A DNA stretch of 64,000 bases from Myxococcales bacterium (GCA_020846875.1 JADLDB010000074.1:1-64000), one strand, 5' to 3'; shown: positions 49,575-59,509, numbered from the stretch's first letter. The notes: generated by a model not told the origin, from the letters alone. Made by a program: numbers and translations.

Positions 49575-49614
49575 GGCGTCAGGCCTTCGATATCGCTAAT
49601 AGCGTCGTTCTCAA

Positions 49615-50334
<720 letters not shown>

Positions 50335-50335
50335 C

Positions 50336-50800
50336 ATGGCGATGGGCAAGGTGCCAGGCGTGGACGATGAGCTGGGCGGCGACGACGCCGTCTTCGCGGA
50401 CATCAACATCACGCCGCTCACCGACATCTTCCTGGTGCTCCTCATCATCTTCATGGTGACCAGCTCGGTGATCGTCAACGCGGGCGCGGGGGCCAAGGCC
50501 GGCCTCAAGGTGAACCTGCCGCAGGGAGGCAGCGCCGACGTCGCCGCGCAGGCCAGCGATCTCTCTGTCGCCATCCTCCAGGACGGCCGGCTGGTGCTGG
50601 GCGGCGACGTGGTGACGGCGGACGAGCTCAAGAAGGCCTTCGAGGACGCGAAGGCGAAGAGCCCCGACACCCTGGTGATCGTCCAGGCGGACGAAGGCGT
50701 GCCCCACGGCCGCGTCGTGGAGGTGATGGAGCTCGCCAAGGGCGCCGGCCTCGGACAGCTCGCGATCGGCGTGCGCGAAGGCCCCAGCCCGGGGAAGTGA
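50336..50800 (+). CDS. exbD: ExbD/TolR biopolymer transport protein
   Basis: 154 residues. A cytoplasmic head (MAMGKVPGVDDELGGDDAVF) with INITPLTDIFLVLLIIFMVT, the characteristic single transmembrane helix with the proton-carrying Asp (LTDIFLVLL), then a periplasmic domain (DGRLVLGGDVVTADELKKA, LVIVQADEGVPHGRVVEVME). The start is the ATG at 50336, one base after the exbB stop. It converges with the hybrid kinase gene, with 71 bases between the stops and no obvious terminator. Confidence 0.9.
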   Translation: MAMGKVPGVDDELGGDDAVFADINITPLTDIFLVLLIIFMVTSSVIVNAGAGAKAGLKVNLPQGGSADVAAQASDLSVAILQDGRLVLGGDVVTADELKKAFEDAKAKSPDTLVIVQADEGVPHGRVVEVMELAKGAGLGQLAIGVREGPSPGK

Positions 50801-50871
50801 CCTTGCACCAGGGACACCACTCGCGCGGCCGGCGCTCCCATTCCAGGGTATCGGGTGACGACTACGCCTCG

Positions 50872-53286
50872 TCAGCTCGGCGGCCCTTCCCCGGCCTGGC
50901 CCTCGCGCCCGTGCGACGAGCCAGGCGCCTGCGCCTGGCCCGCGGTGACGACCAGCAGCGCCTCGAGATCAGCGAAGGCAAACGGCTTGGTGAGGCACGG
51001 CCGGTGGACGCGGTCGAGGAAGTCCTGCGCGGTGGGCGTGAAGGTGCCGCCGGTGATGAAGATGAAGCGCGAGGCAAGCTGCGGCCAGCGCGCGCACACC
51101 TCGCGGTGGAACTCCGCGCCGGTCATCACCGGCATCATCACGTCGCAGACGATCGCGTCGAAGCGCGCGTCGAGCTCCAGGCGGGCGAGCGCCGCCCGGC
51201 CCGAGGTCGCGACCGCCACCTCGTGACGGCTGCCGAGCACCGTGGCCAGGGCGCGACCCACCGCCTCCTCGTCGTCCACCACCAACACCTTGAGCGGCTT
51301 CACCGGCGGCGTGTCCCGGGCCTGGGGCACCTCCACGGCCGGCCCCGCGGCGCTCTCGCGGAGCAGCACCCGGAAGGTGGAGCCGCGACCCGGCTCGCTC
51401 TCGACCTCGATGGTACCGTCCATCGCCTCCACCAGGCCGCGGCTGATCGACAGGCCCAGGCCCGTGCCTTCGCCGATCGGCTTGGTGGTGAAGAACGGCG
51501 TGAAGATGCGACCCAGCGTCTGCCGGGTCATGCCCGCCCCGGTGTCCTTCACCGAGAGCGCCACCTTGCCACCAGGGGCAGGCCGCGTGCTCAGCGTGAT
51601 CTGGTTCCGGTCCGCGTGGCCCTCCTCGATCGCGTGCGCGGCGTTGGTCACCAGGTTCACCAGGACCTGGCCGATCTGCGACGCGCTGCCCCACACCTGC
51701 GGCACTGGCTGCAGGTCGACGCTGAGCCTCGCGCGGTGGCGGACCTCGTTGGACACGATGCCCACCACGGAGCGCACCACGCTGGGGACGTCGACCGGCC
51801 CGAAGGGCTCCGAGCCCCCGCGGGCGAAGAGCTTCATGTCGCGCACCACCACGCGGATCCGCTCGAGCGAGGCCGCCACGCCCTGCAGCGACTCGGCGAA
51901 CTCGTCGCTCAGCCCGTCGCGCCGGCGCAGGCCGACGCGCGCCGCCTCGAGGCTCAGCCCCGCCGCGGCCAGCGGGTTGTTGATCTCGTGCGCCAGCCCG
52001 GCGGCCAGCGTGCCCAGTGCCGAGAGGCTGCCCGAGGCGATCAACGACTCCTGGGCCCGGACGCGCTCGGTGGCGTCGTGAAACACCACCACCGCGCCCT
52101 CCACCTCGCCCCCGTCGCGAATGGGTCCGCCGGTGAAGGTGACCAGGTGGTCCCCCTGCGGATCGCACAGCCGGTGGTGCCGCCGGGCCACGACTCGCTC
52201 CCTGAGGACCCGCTGCGCCAAATCCTTGCGCACCTGCTCGTCCTCCAGCCGCGCCACGTCGTCGAGCGCCCGGCCCTTCGCCTCGGCCTCGGGCACCCCC
52301 AGCAGCGCCTCGGCCGCCGGGTTGAGCGCGCTGACCCGCCCGCGCGCGTCCATCGTCACCACCGCGTCACCCAGGCTGGCCACCGTGGCCGCCAGCCAAT
52401 GCTGGCCGCGCCTCAAGGCGTCGAGGTGGGCGCGCCGCTCGAGCTCCGCGCGCACGCCTCCCGCCATCGCCCACCAGGTGATGCCGGTGATGATCGCCGC
52501 GTTGGCCACCCCGAAGACGGACACCGCCACCGCACCGTCGAGGGACGTCCCGCGCAGGAGGATCGCGCCCAGCGCGAGCGGCACCAGGGCGGCGGCGGGG
52601 ATGATCAGCCGCGCCAGCGCTGCGGTGGTGGTGGCGCTCGCGACGGCCCCCAGCACCTGCAGCGTGGGCCGGCCGGTCACCAACCCCAACGACACCAGCA
52701 TCAAGGCCACCGCCGTGTCCGGCGCGATCGCCGCGCGGGACTCGACCACGTACAAGGGCGGCGCCTCGAAGACGTACCCGACCACCGGCAGCAGGGCCAG
52801 CACGGTGGACCCAAAGCCGATGAGCGGCACCCACCTCCTCACCCTCGGCGGCCCGGCGCTCGCGAGCAGCCCCGCGCCGACCACCACCAGCGCGAAGGCC
52901 ACCACCATCGGCATCCGTCCCTGCACCGGCGTGGCGTCGAGGGTGAAGAGCTCGTCGATCCCCAGCTCCAGCCCGGTCCACTCCTCGAGCAGGGTGATCA
53001 ACCCCAGCGCGGTGACGCACGCGCCCAGCGCGGCGGTGGTCCGCTTCCAGCGGTTCGGCGAGCTGGCGAAGGCGACCCCCGCACCGGCGAGGACGAAGGC
53101 CACCGCCGTGTTCAGCTTCATCGCGCGGGCCAGGCCCCCTGGGTGCAGCCCTCCGCCAAACAGCCAGGCGCCGGCGGCGAGCAGCCCGAGGATCGCGGCC
53201 AGGATCCCCGCGGTGCACGCCAGCCACGTCAGCCTTCTGACGACGTGCGGGTCGAGCTCCACATTCCTCGTTGGGGTAAACGGCAT
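50872..53286 (-). CDS. Membrane hybrid histidine kinase
   Basis: 804 residues. Residues ~18-280 hold about eight membrane helices, an integral sensor of unknown ligand. A PAS domain (~300-410) has DAVVTMDARGRVSALNPAAE. HisKA has the phosphoacceptor in GLAHEINNPLAAAGLSLEAA, HATPase has NLVTNAAHAIEEG and GTGLGLSISRGLVEAMDG, and a C-terminal receiver has VVDDEEAVGRALA, VCDVMMPVMTG and LTKPF. No output domain follows the receiver, so it is an orphan-type hybrid kinase. It diverges from the LysR gene across 180 bases that carry a short dyad; the regulator and kinase may form a circuit. Confidence 0.92.
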   Translation of the reverse strand: MPFTPTRNVELDPHVVRRLTWLACTAGILAAILGLLAAGAWLFGGGLHPGGLARAMKLNTAVAFVLAGAGVAFASSPNRWKRTTAALGACVTALGLITLLEEWTGLELGIDELFTLDATPVQGRMPMVVAFALVVVGAGLLASAGPPRVRRWVPLIGFGSTVLALLPVVGYVFEAPPLYVVESRAAIAPDTAVALMLVSLGLVTGRPTLQVLGAVASATTTAALARLIIPAAALVPLALGAILLRGTSLDGAVAVSVFGVANAAIITGITWWAMAGGVRAELERRAHLDALRRGQHWLAATVASLGDAVVTMDARGRVSALNPAAEALLGVPEAEAKGRALDDVARLEDEQVRKDLAQRVLRERVVARRHHRLCDPQGDHLVTFTGGPIRDGGEVEGAVVVFHDATERVRAQESLIASGSLSALGTLAAGLAHEINNPLAAAGLSLEAARVGLRRRDGLSDEFAESLQGVAASLERIRVVVRDMKLFARGGSEPFGPVDVPSVVRSVVGIVSNEVRHRARLSVDLQPVPQVWGSASQIGQVLVNLVTNAAHAIEEGHADRNQITLSTRPAPGGKVALSVKDTGAGMTRQTLGRIFTPFFTTKPIGEGTGLGLSISRGLVEAMDGTIEVESEPGRGSTFRVLLRESAAGPAVEVPQARDTPPVKPLKVLVVDDEEAVGRALATVLGSRHEVAVATSGRAALARLELDARFDAIVCDVMMPVMTGAEFHREVCARWPQLASRFIFITGGTFTPTAQDFLDRVHRPCLTKPFAFADLEALLVVTAGQAQAPGSSHGREGQAGEGPPS

Positions 53287-53370
53287 GGTCCTGTTCCGAG
53301 CGCGCCGGCGGCCGGCCCAGCACGGTGGTGGCTGTCTTCGCCACTCGCACTCTTCATTTCACACCGGGGT

Positions 53371-53385
53371 CCTTGAACGTCAAGG
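53371..53385. promoter_or_regulatory. CCTTGA-N3-TCAAGG dyad between kinase and LysR genes
   Basis: Perfect six-base arms CCTTGA and TCAAGG around ACG. It lies in the divergent region where a LysR-type protein would bind its own promoter, 82 bases from the LysR start. A LysR box normally fits T-N11-A; this is close but not exact. Confidence 0.35.
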
Positions 53386-53466
53386 TGACCGACGGCATCT
53401 GTCCGGCTGAAAAACCGTCAGTCCCGGTGGGCAATTCCGTCAACGGGCAGCTAGCCTTGGGGCCAC

Positions 53467-54381
53467 ATGGCGACCTGGCTCAACCACCACCACCTGCAGT
53501 ACTTCCGCCTCATTGCACACGAGGGCGGCGTGAGCGCGGCGGCGCGGCGCATGGGCATCACCCACTCCACGCTGTCCTCGCAGCTCAGGCAGTTGGAGGA
53601 GGTGCTGCGCGCGCCCCTCTTCGATCGAAAGGGGCGGAGGCTGGTGCTCACCTCCTTCGGCGAGCAGGTGTTGTCCTACGCGGAGGCGATCCACCGCATG
53701 GGCACGCAGTTGCTCGACTTCGCGGCGGGGGTGGGGGCGCCGGATCACCGCCGGCCCTTCCGCGTGGCGGCGGTGGCGTCGCTGCCGAAGAGCATCGTGT
53801 ACCGCCTGCTGCAGCCGGTGCTGGCCGGCAGGCGCTGGGGCCCGGTGGAGATCCGCGAGCGCAGCCCGAGCGCACTGCTGGGAGACCTGGTGAGCGGCCG
53901 CGTGCACCTCGGCCTGACCGACGAGCCCATCGTTCAGCCGGGCGTACACTCGCACCTCCTCGGCGCGTCGGGGTTCCAGTGGTTTTCCACCGCGAAGGCC
54001 CGGGCGGCGCTTCACGGGCGGTTTCCCGAAAGCCTGGCGGGCGCGGCGTTCGTCCTGCCCGCGTCTTCTACGCTGCGCCGGGCGCTCGATCGCTGGCTGG
54101 TGCAGCACGTGCGGCGCTTCCGCGTAGCGGCGGAGGCGGACGACTCCGCGATGCTGCGCGTGCTGGGAGCCAACGCGGTGGGCGTGTTCCCCGTGCGCGA
54201 CGCGCTGCAGGCGGAGGTGACGGATCTGCTCCGAGCCCAGCCGGTGGGGCCCATCTCCGGTGTCGTCGAGAGCTACTACGCGCTCAGCCTCGAGCGCACG
54301 GTGCAGGACGAGGCGGTGGCCGCGGTGGTGAGCGCGGCCCGGCTGGCCCTGGGGAAGCGGGGGCGGGGACAGGAGCGCTGA
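53467..54381 (+). CDS. LysR-type transcriptional regulator, NhaR-like
   Basis: 304 residues. The winged helix-turn-helix is at 1-65 (LNHHHLQYFRLIAHEGGVSA, AARRMGITHSTLSSQLRQLE), followed by a linker (GRRLVLTSFGEQVLSYAEAI) and a substrate-binding domain to ~300 (FRVAAVASLPKSIVYRLLQP, LVSGRVHLGLTDEPIVQPGV). The N-terminus is close to NhaR, which activates sodium/proton antiporter genes in response to Na+; no antiporter gene is in this window. It may repress or activate itself through the divergent region. Convergent with the 54464 gene, with 82 bases between. Confidence 0.93.
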   Translation: MATWLNHHHLQYFRLIAHEGGVSAAARRMGITHSTLSSQLRQLEEVLRAPLFDRKGRRLVLTSFGEQVLSYAEAIHRMGTQLLDFAAGVGAPDHRRPFRVAAVASLPKSIVYRLLQPVLAGRRWGPVEIRERSPSALLGDLVSGRVHLGLTDEPIVQPGVHSHLLGASGFQWFSTAKARAALHGRFPESLAGAAFVLPASSTLRRALDRWLVQHVRRFRVAAEADDSAMLRVLGANAVGVFPVRDALQAEVTDLLRAQPVGPISGVVESYYALSLERTVQDEAVAAVVSAARLALGKRGRGQER

Positions 54382-54463
54382 GAGCAGCGCGGAGCGTCGC
54401 CGGCAAGCCCCTCGCGCCCAGCAGACCCGCGGCGCCCGCTGGGTCCGCTCGGCCCGTGTGCCG

Positions 54464-56215
54464 TCACCGGTACTGGCCGCGCAGCACGAAGGCCTCGCCG
54501 CCGGTCAGCTCGAAGCGTTCGTCCGCGCCCAGCGAGAGGTGCGCGCGCACGGCGCCGGTCATCGGCTCGATGACGTCGAAGTCCATGGGCCGCCGCGGCT
54601 CGAAGAAGGCGCTGCCCTTGATGCCCATGGCGAAGACGAAGAAGCGCCCGTCGTCCGCCACGTCGCCGTAGGCGCGCACCGCGCCGCTCGTCGCCCCGGC
54701 GCCGAAGTCGGGCCACATGGCGTCGGCGTGCAGCGTGCCCGAGGCGTCTCCGGCGAAGGCGCGGAACGGGCTGTCGGCCCAGTGGGCGTTCTTCCTCGTC
54801 CACGCAGACAGGTCGCCGGGGACGAAGCTGGCCAGCGCGGTGAAGGCGCCCAGGCCGGCCATGTCCGACAGCGGCACGTCTCCACGGACGCCGGCGCGGG
54901 TGTGGAAGACGTAGAAAGGAATGTTCGCCACGTACGTCGCCACGGCCGCGGCGTTGAGGCGCACCGGATCGGTCTCGCTGGCGACGCTGGAGCCAGGGCC
55001 GATGGGCTCGTTGTTGCTGCCCACCGGCGCGGCGCAATACAGGTGCTCCCACGGTTGGCGCACCGGCCTCCACGGCCCTTCCGTCTTCGACACGTCGCGA
55101 TCGAAGTGGATGGTGGCCACGTCGGCGACGTCGCCCGAGTACAGCGCCTCGACGGCCGCGCAGTCGTGCCCGTCGGGCGCCGAGGCCGCAACCAGCACGT
55201 CGGTGCGATCGTTGAGGTACCTGGTCAGCGCGCGCAGCTCGGCCACGCCGCCGCTGCCCGGGAAGCCGTTCTGCCAGGCTTCGTTGGCGACCTCGAAGAG
55301 CATCAGCTTGTGCTCGCGCCCGTGGGACATGGCGAGGAAGCGGTCGGCCAGCGCGTAGCGATCAGCGGAGGTGGGCACGGCGAACTGCCCGTCGCCGATG
55401 AGGGTCCACTGGACGCGCAGGCCGTATTGATCGTACGCGAGGTCCGTCAGGCCGGCGATGACGGCGTCGTAGTCCGACCAGTGCGCGTCGATCTCGCGGC
55501 CATCCCAGTAGTCGGGGCCGTTGGGATCGCCGACGACACCCAGCGCGCGGAGGTAGTGGAAGCCGTTCTGCTGGAGGAGCGCCAGCGCCGCCTCCAGCTT
55601 CGGGCGATCGTGCTTGTACGCCCAGGCGGCCCAGAAGAGCGTCGCGCCCAGCGCCTGGAACGCGCCGTCGTCGTCCACCAGCGCGCGGCCCTGCAGGCGC
55701 ACCCGGCCGGCGCGCGCCGGGCGCCGGGGACAGGTGACCTGGACGGTGGCGCGCACCGTCTCGCCGAACCAGCGCACGTGCTCCTGCAGCATCCGCCAGT
55801 CGGAGACGAGCTGGCCTTCGGCGGCAGGGGCCCGCAGCGCGACGGTGAACTCGACTTCATCGCCAGGCGCGACGGTGACGTCCGCGGGCAGCTCCACCCG
55901 GCCGTCGCGATTCAACGGATCGCTGTCGTCGACTGCGCCGAGGCGGAAGGCGGCGGCCCGCGTCCAGCTCGTCGTGCCGGAGTTCCTCATCACCACGCGG
56001 GCGCTCGCCGTGGCGGCGCAGTCCAGCGTGGCTGGGAAGTCGAACGTCACCAGCGTCGCCTCGTCGCGCGGGAGGCTCGAGACCGGCGGTGGCGCGGGCT
56101 GCCGCGGAGGAGGCTGCGCCGGCACCTCGGGCGCACCAGGCGGCGGGGCAGTAGGCGAGCCACAGGCGACGAGCAACACGGCGGACAGGGCGATGGATCC
56201 ACGTCGAGCGATCAT
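54464..56215 (-). CDS. NBR1-Ig and glycoside-hydrolase-like lipoprotein
   Basis: 583 residues from the ATG at 56215, which has GGGAG six bases upstream. The signal IARRGSIALSAVLLVAC ends at a lipidated Cys, and a Pro-rich linker follows. Residues ~60-165 are an NBR1-type (four-Trp) Ig domain (VVMRNSGTTSWTRAAAFRLG, QEHVRWFGETVRATVQV). Residues ~170-480 resemble a TIM-barrel glycoside hydrolase of the GH5 group: FQALGATLFWAAWAYKHD, LLQQNGFHYLRALGV, and LMLFEVANEAWQNGF, where NE would be the acid/base site. The C-terminal ~90 residues are a beta-sandwich ending RFELTGGEAFVLRGQYR. It may cleave a polysaccharide at the cell surface. A promoter candidate lies upstream. Confidence 0.82.
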   Translation of the reverse strand: MIARRGSIALSAVLLVACGSPTAPPPGAPEVPAQPPPRQPAPPPVSSLPRDEATLVTFDFPATLDCAATASARVVMRNSGTTSWTRAAAFRLGAVDDSDPLNRDGRVELPADVTVAPGDEVEFTVALRAPAAEGQLVSDWRMLQEHVRWFGETVRATVQVTCPRRPARAGRVRLQGRALVDDDGAFQALGATLFWAAWAYKHDRPKLEAALALLQQNGFHYLRALGVVGDPNGPDYWDGREIDAHWSDYDAVIAGLTDLAYDQYGLRVQWTLIGDGQFAVPTSADRYALADRFLAMSHGREHKLMLFEVANEAWQNGFPGSGGVAELRALTRYLNDRTDVLVAASAPDGHDCAAVEALYSGDVADVATIHFDRDVSKTEGPWRPVRQPWEHLYCAAPVGSNNEPIGPGSSVASETDPVRLNAAAVATYVANIPFYVFHTRAGVRGDVPLSDMAGLGAFTALASFVPGDLSAWTRKNAHWADSPFRAFAGDASGTLHADAMWPDFGAGATSGAVRAYGDVADDGRFFVFAMGIKGSAFFEPRRPMDFDVIEPMTGAVRAHLSLGADERFELTGGEAFVLRGQYR

Positions 56216-56272
56216 GCGTTTCTCCCAGAGCAGCGCGCCCGCCGAGCCCCCTTTCGTCCGGACGAGCGCCGC

Positions 56273-56301
56273 CTCATATTTTTTTTGCCGCACCAATGCA
56301 A
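56273..56301 (-). promoter_or_regulatory. Candidate promoter for the 56215 gene
   Basis: On the minus strand TTGCAT (56301-56296) and TATGAG (56278-56273) are separated by 17 bases, including a run of eight A. This is the most AT-rich spot in the region and lies 58 bases before the ATG. Confidence 0.45.
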
Positions 56302-56402
56302 ATACACTGGCCAGGCAGGAAGAGCGATCTGTGATCAGCAGAGCGCACCAGCGTGGGCGAGCTGAGGCGTCCAGGCGTGTCCCGGCCCCACCCGGAGCGC
56401 CG

Positions 56403-58706
56403 TCACGATCGAGCGCGCGTTTCCGCCGGGACTCGAGTTCGCGATGGGACGCGCCGGCGTCTCAGCAGCACCGCCCCGAGCACGAGGAGCGTCATCGCGA
56501 AGCCTGACGCAGAAGGCCCCGCGCCATCGGAGCGGCACGCGCAGCCTCCCCCGAGCGTCTCGCCCAGCATCTGCCGGGAGCCGCCGTCGAGCGGCTGCCC
56601 CTCGCCGTCCGGGCCTCCGTCGGCGCTCGCCGGTCCGCAGGCGAGGTCCTCGTCGATTAGCCCGTCGCAGTCGTCATCGGCCGCGTTGCAGATCTCCGTC
56701 TCGCCTTCGTCGACCATGCCGTCGCAGTCGTCGTCGCGACCGTTGCACGTCTCCGGCTCACCTTCGTCGACCATGCCGTCGCAGTCGTCATCGCGGCCGT
56801 TGCACGTCTCCGCCACGGGGATGCACGCGCGGCCCGCCGAGAGGATGGTCGACCAGTACTGTGGCGCGCTCCAGCCAGACGCATCGGTCAGGCTGTCGAG
56901 CGCCACGGCGTCGCCGAACGAGTCGCCGCGCGAGGGGTGGCATCGCCAGCCGGCGATGGCCCGTGCGCAGAGATCGTCGCGACCGTCGCCGTCGAAGTCG
57001 GCGAGCCGGATCGTCTCGTAGTGTCGCGCGACACCCCACCCGCTCACGTCACCCCACGCCGGCCCGGGGCGCTGCAGCCCCTCGGTCCCGCTCCAGCTCC
57101 AGCAGCCCATCTGCGCGTCGGCGCGCGCGCAGAGCTCCTTGCGGCCATCACCGTCGATGTCGCCGACCCGCAGGGTCGCGTAGTTCGTCGCGTCGCCCCA
57201 GCCGTTCACGTCCGAGAGCGCGCCGAGGATCACGGACTCACCGAAGCCCGCGTCGGTCGCGAGCGCGCAGCGCAGATCGGTCGAGGTCCGCACACAGAGA
57301 TCGTCACGCCGGTCGCCGTCAACGTCGGCCAGGCGCAGGGTGCTCCAGAACTGAACAGCGCCGAAGCCGCTCTGATCCGACCACGCCGGGCCGCCGGTGG
57401 AGGCGGGGAAGCCCTCGCCGTCGCTCACGTAGCAGTCGACGCCGGCCGAGCTGCGAATGCACACGTCGTCGCGCCGATCGCCGTTGACGTCCCCCATCCG
57501 GAGCGTCCCGTAGTACCTCGCCAGGGTGTACCCGTTGGCGTCGCTCCAGCGCGGCCCCTCGATGCGTCGGTCGAACGCCGTGCCGTTCGAGAGCCAGCAG
57601 CCGAAGCCCTGGGAGTCCCTCGCGCAGAGATCATCCCGCCCGTCACCGTTCGCGTCGGCCAGGCGGATCGTCGTGTAGTACTGGGGCTGGTTCCACCCGT
57701 TCACGTCCGACAGGCCGTCGCGCCAGACCTCGAAGGCACCGAAGCCCTCGCCGTTCGACAGCGCGCAGGAGAACGCGGAGTCGGAGCGGGCGCAGACGTC
57801 GGCGCGGCCGTCGCCGTCGACGTCGCCCAAGGTGGCGTAGTTCGTCGCGTCGGCCCAGCCCAGCGCATCCGAGAGCGGGACCACCGGGAAGGGCGCCGCC
57901 CAGCCCCCGTCGGCAGCGGCCCAGCAGAAGACTCCGTCGGAGCCGCGGGCGCACACGTCGGCGCGCCCGTCACCGTTGACGTCGGTGCTGTCGGGGGGCG
58001 CGTACGCCGTGGGCTGCTCGACCAGCAGCGCCACCTCGCAGACGTCGCCTTCGTCCACCGCGCCGTCGCAGTCGTCGTCCCGGCCGTTGCAGGCCTCAGG
58101 GGACGGCGAGCACATGCACGCTGCGGCGGGGATGCTCCCGTAGTTGCCCTGCCCAGTCCATCGGCTCACCGGGCCACCACAGGCGCCCCGGAAGGGATCG
58201 TCGGCGCTCCAGCCTCCGCTCGGGTAGAAGCCGAAGTGCACGTGCGGGCCGCTGCTGCACCCGCTGGACGCGGAGCGGCCGAGCTGCTGGCCGCAGCCGA
58301 CCGCCTGGCCGTTGGAGACCGTCATCCCCCCGCTCTGCATGTGGCAATAGAGCGTCTCGGAGCCGTCGGCGTGGCGCACTCGCACGTGGTTGCCGCAGCG
58401 GCCGCCGCACGGGCTGCAGACGTAGCCTACGTCCGGGCAGCCGGTCATCACGGTGACCACCGTCCCGCCCGCGGCGGCGAGGATCGGCGTGCCGATCGGG
58501 ACGCCGAAGTCCGTCCCGGTGTGGCCGTCGTAGCAGTTGCCGCCGCACGCGTAGTCGGCGCAGCCGCCCGCGCCGCCGTTGGTGTCGTAGCCCGCGGTGA
58601 TCCCGTGCGCGGAGTCGTAGGGACGCCGGTAGAGCACCTGGCCGGCGCTTTCCGACGCCGCGAGCACGGTCGCGCCGAGCAGCCACAGGGAGGCCACCTT
58701 CTTCAT
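56403..58706 (-). CDS. M23 peptidase with FG-GAP-like repeats and MYXO-CTERM-like tail
   Basis: 767 residues from the ATG at 58706, which overlaps the upstream lipoprotein stop (ATGA). Signal peptide at 1-22 (MKKVASLWLLGATVLAASES). The LytM/M23 domain is at about 35-175; Zn ligands are visible in DGHTGTDFGVPIG (HxxxD) and SGPHVHFGF (HxH), with LYCHMQSGG between, so it should cut peptidoglycan cross-bridges. A MopE motif (CNGRDDDCDGAVDEG) is followed by seven Ca-type FG-GAP/VCBS repeats with D-x-[DN]-GD signatures (for example DVNGDGRADVCARG). Three further MopE motifs, then a Gly/Cys segment, a hydrophobic helix (FAMTLLVLGAVLL) and a cluster of Arg form a MYXO-CTERM-like sorting tail, though it continues ~15 residues past the Arg cluster. 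Confidence 0.9.
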   Translation of the reverse strand: MKKVASLWLLGATVLAASESAGQVLYRRPYDSAHGITAGYDTNGGAGGCADYACGGNCYDGHTGTDFGVPIGTPILAAAGGTVVTVMTGCPDVGYVCSPCGGRCGNHVRVRHADGSETLYCHMQSGGMTVSNGQAVGCGQQLGRSASSGCSSGPHVHFGFYPSGGWSADDPFRGACGGPVSRWTGQGNYGSIPAAACMCSPSPEACNGRDDDCDGAVDEGDVCEVALLVEQPTAYAPPDSTDVNGDGRADVCARGSDGVFCWAAADGGWAAPFPVVPLSDALGWADATNYATLGDVDGDGRADVCARSDSAFSCALSNGEGFGAFEVWRDGLSDVNGWNQPQYYTTIRLADANGDGRDDLCARDSQGFGCWLSNGTAFDRRIEGPRWSDANGYTLARYYGTLRMGDVNGDRRDDVCIRSSAGVDCYVSDGEGFPASTGGPAWSDQSGFGAVQFWSTLRLADVDGDRRDDLCVRTSTDLRCALATDAGFGESVILGALSDVNGWGDATNYATLRVGDIDGDGRKELCARADAQMGCWSWSGTEGLQRPGPAWGDVSGWGVARHYETIRLADFDGDGRDDLCARAIAGWRCHPSRGDSFGDAVALDSLTDASGWSAPQYWSTILSAGRACIPVAETCNGRDDDCDGMVDEGEPETCNGRDDDCDGMVDEGETEICNAADDDCDGLIDEDLACGPASADGGPDGEGQPLDGGSRQMLGETLGGGCACRSDGAGPSASGFAMTLLVLGAVLLRRRRVPSRTRVPAETRARS
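56640..56810 (-). repeat. 57-base tandem repeats coding for MopE motifs
   Basis: Three 19-codon units in frame, each reading about E-x-CNGRDDDCDGMVDEG. Units 1 and 2 are almost identical; the third (EICNAADDDCDGLIDED) has drifted. A recent tandem duplication inside the M23 gene. Confidence 0.85.
56850..58010 (-). repeat. Seven ~60-residue FG-GAP/VCBS-like repeats
   Basis: Seven D-x-[DN]-GD Ca-type motifs (DVNGDGRAD, DVDGDGRAD, DANGDGRDD, DVNGDRRDD, DVDGDRRDD, DIDGDGRKE, DFDGDGRDD) recur at about 55-60 residue spacing in the M23 gene, each followed by a Cys-Ala or Cys-Val motif. They fit a seven-bladed beta-propeller. Confidence 0.8.
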
Positions 58707-59509
58707 CGCGCCCTCTCGGTGGCGCGGACGACGCGCCCGGTGTGCGAATCGACCCAAGCCGTCCCCAGCTCGTCATCGAAGACATAGAGCCCGTCCTCGA
58801 AGCGCGGCTCGACCGGCGCGCTGGGGAAGCGCTTCACCTGCGCGAGAAGGCGCGGCGCACCGCCAGGCTCCACGCGGTAGAGCCGCGGCGATCCCGACGC
58901 GCCGGAGATGAAGACGATCGCGGCGCCGTCGGGCGAGATCGTCGGCGACCAGCACGGCGCCAACTGTTCGGTCAACTGCGTCCGGGTGCCCGTCGCGCCG
59001 TCCGCCAGCGCGACCTCGAGGGAAGGCGGCGCCCCGCGAACGTAGGCGACCAGCGTGCCCGAGACGCTGAGCGGCTCGTAGGCGCCGGTGTCGAGCACCG
59101 TCACCTCGCCCTGGCGATGCAGCCGGAGGACATGGTCGACGCCGAGGGTGACGACGCCCGAGCCGAGAAAGCGCGCGTCGACCACCCGCGCGCCCGCGAG
59201 GCCCGGCTCCGCGCCGGTCGCCTGGAGGACCAGCACCCGCTCGGGATCGGCGTTGGGCCGGGTCGGCAGTGGCGTCCCCGCGAGGAGCGCTCCGTCCGGG
59301 CGCCGATCCAGCTCGATGGCCGGGGGCTCCGCGCGAGGGACCGAGGGCGGCTCGGCGCGGGTGCTCGTCAGCTCCGACCGTGCGAGCGCCGCGCTCGAAG
59401 CTCTGTGGGCCGCGGCGTCCTCGCAGCCGAGCAGCGCCCCCGCGAGGAAGGCCAGGGGGAGCACCAAAAGGGCTCGTCGCAACGCGTGAAGGGGAGGCGG
59501 GATGGGCAT
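58703..59509 (-). CDS. TolB-like beta-propeller lipoprotein
   Basis: 268 residues from the ATG at 59509. MPIPPPLHALRRALLVLPLA leads to a lipoprotein signal (FLAGALLGC). A low-complexity linker rich in Glu, Arg and Pro is followed by a WD40/PD40-type beta-propeller: SPTISPDGAAIVFISGASG, RLYRVEPGGAPRLLAQV, and a final VFDDELGTAWVDSHTGRV. Such domains in TolB and its relatives bind partners at the periplasmic face. Its stop overlaps the M23 start (ATGA), so the two are coupled and probably work together. Confidence 0.78.
   Translation of the reverse strand: MPIPPPLHALRRALLVLPLAFLAGALLGCEDAAAHRASSAALARSELTSTRAEPPSVPRAEPPAIELDRRPDGALLAGTPLPTRPNADPERVLVLQATGAEPGLAGARVVDARFLGSGVVTLGVDHVLRLHRQGEVTVLDTGAYEPLSVSGTLVAYVRGAPPSLEVALADGATGTRTQLTEQLAPCWSPTISPDGAAIVFISGASGSPRLYRVEPGGAPRLLAQVKRFPSAPVEPRFEDGLYVFDDELGTAWVDSHTGRVVRATERAR

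Noticed and set aside
56640-56810. CRISPR-like tandem repeats
   Set aside because: Only three 57-base units that join directly, in frame, with MopE protein motifs.
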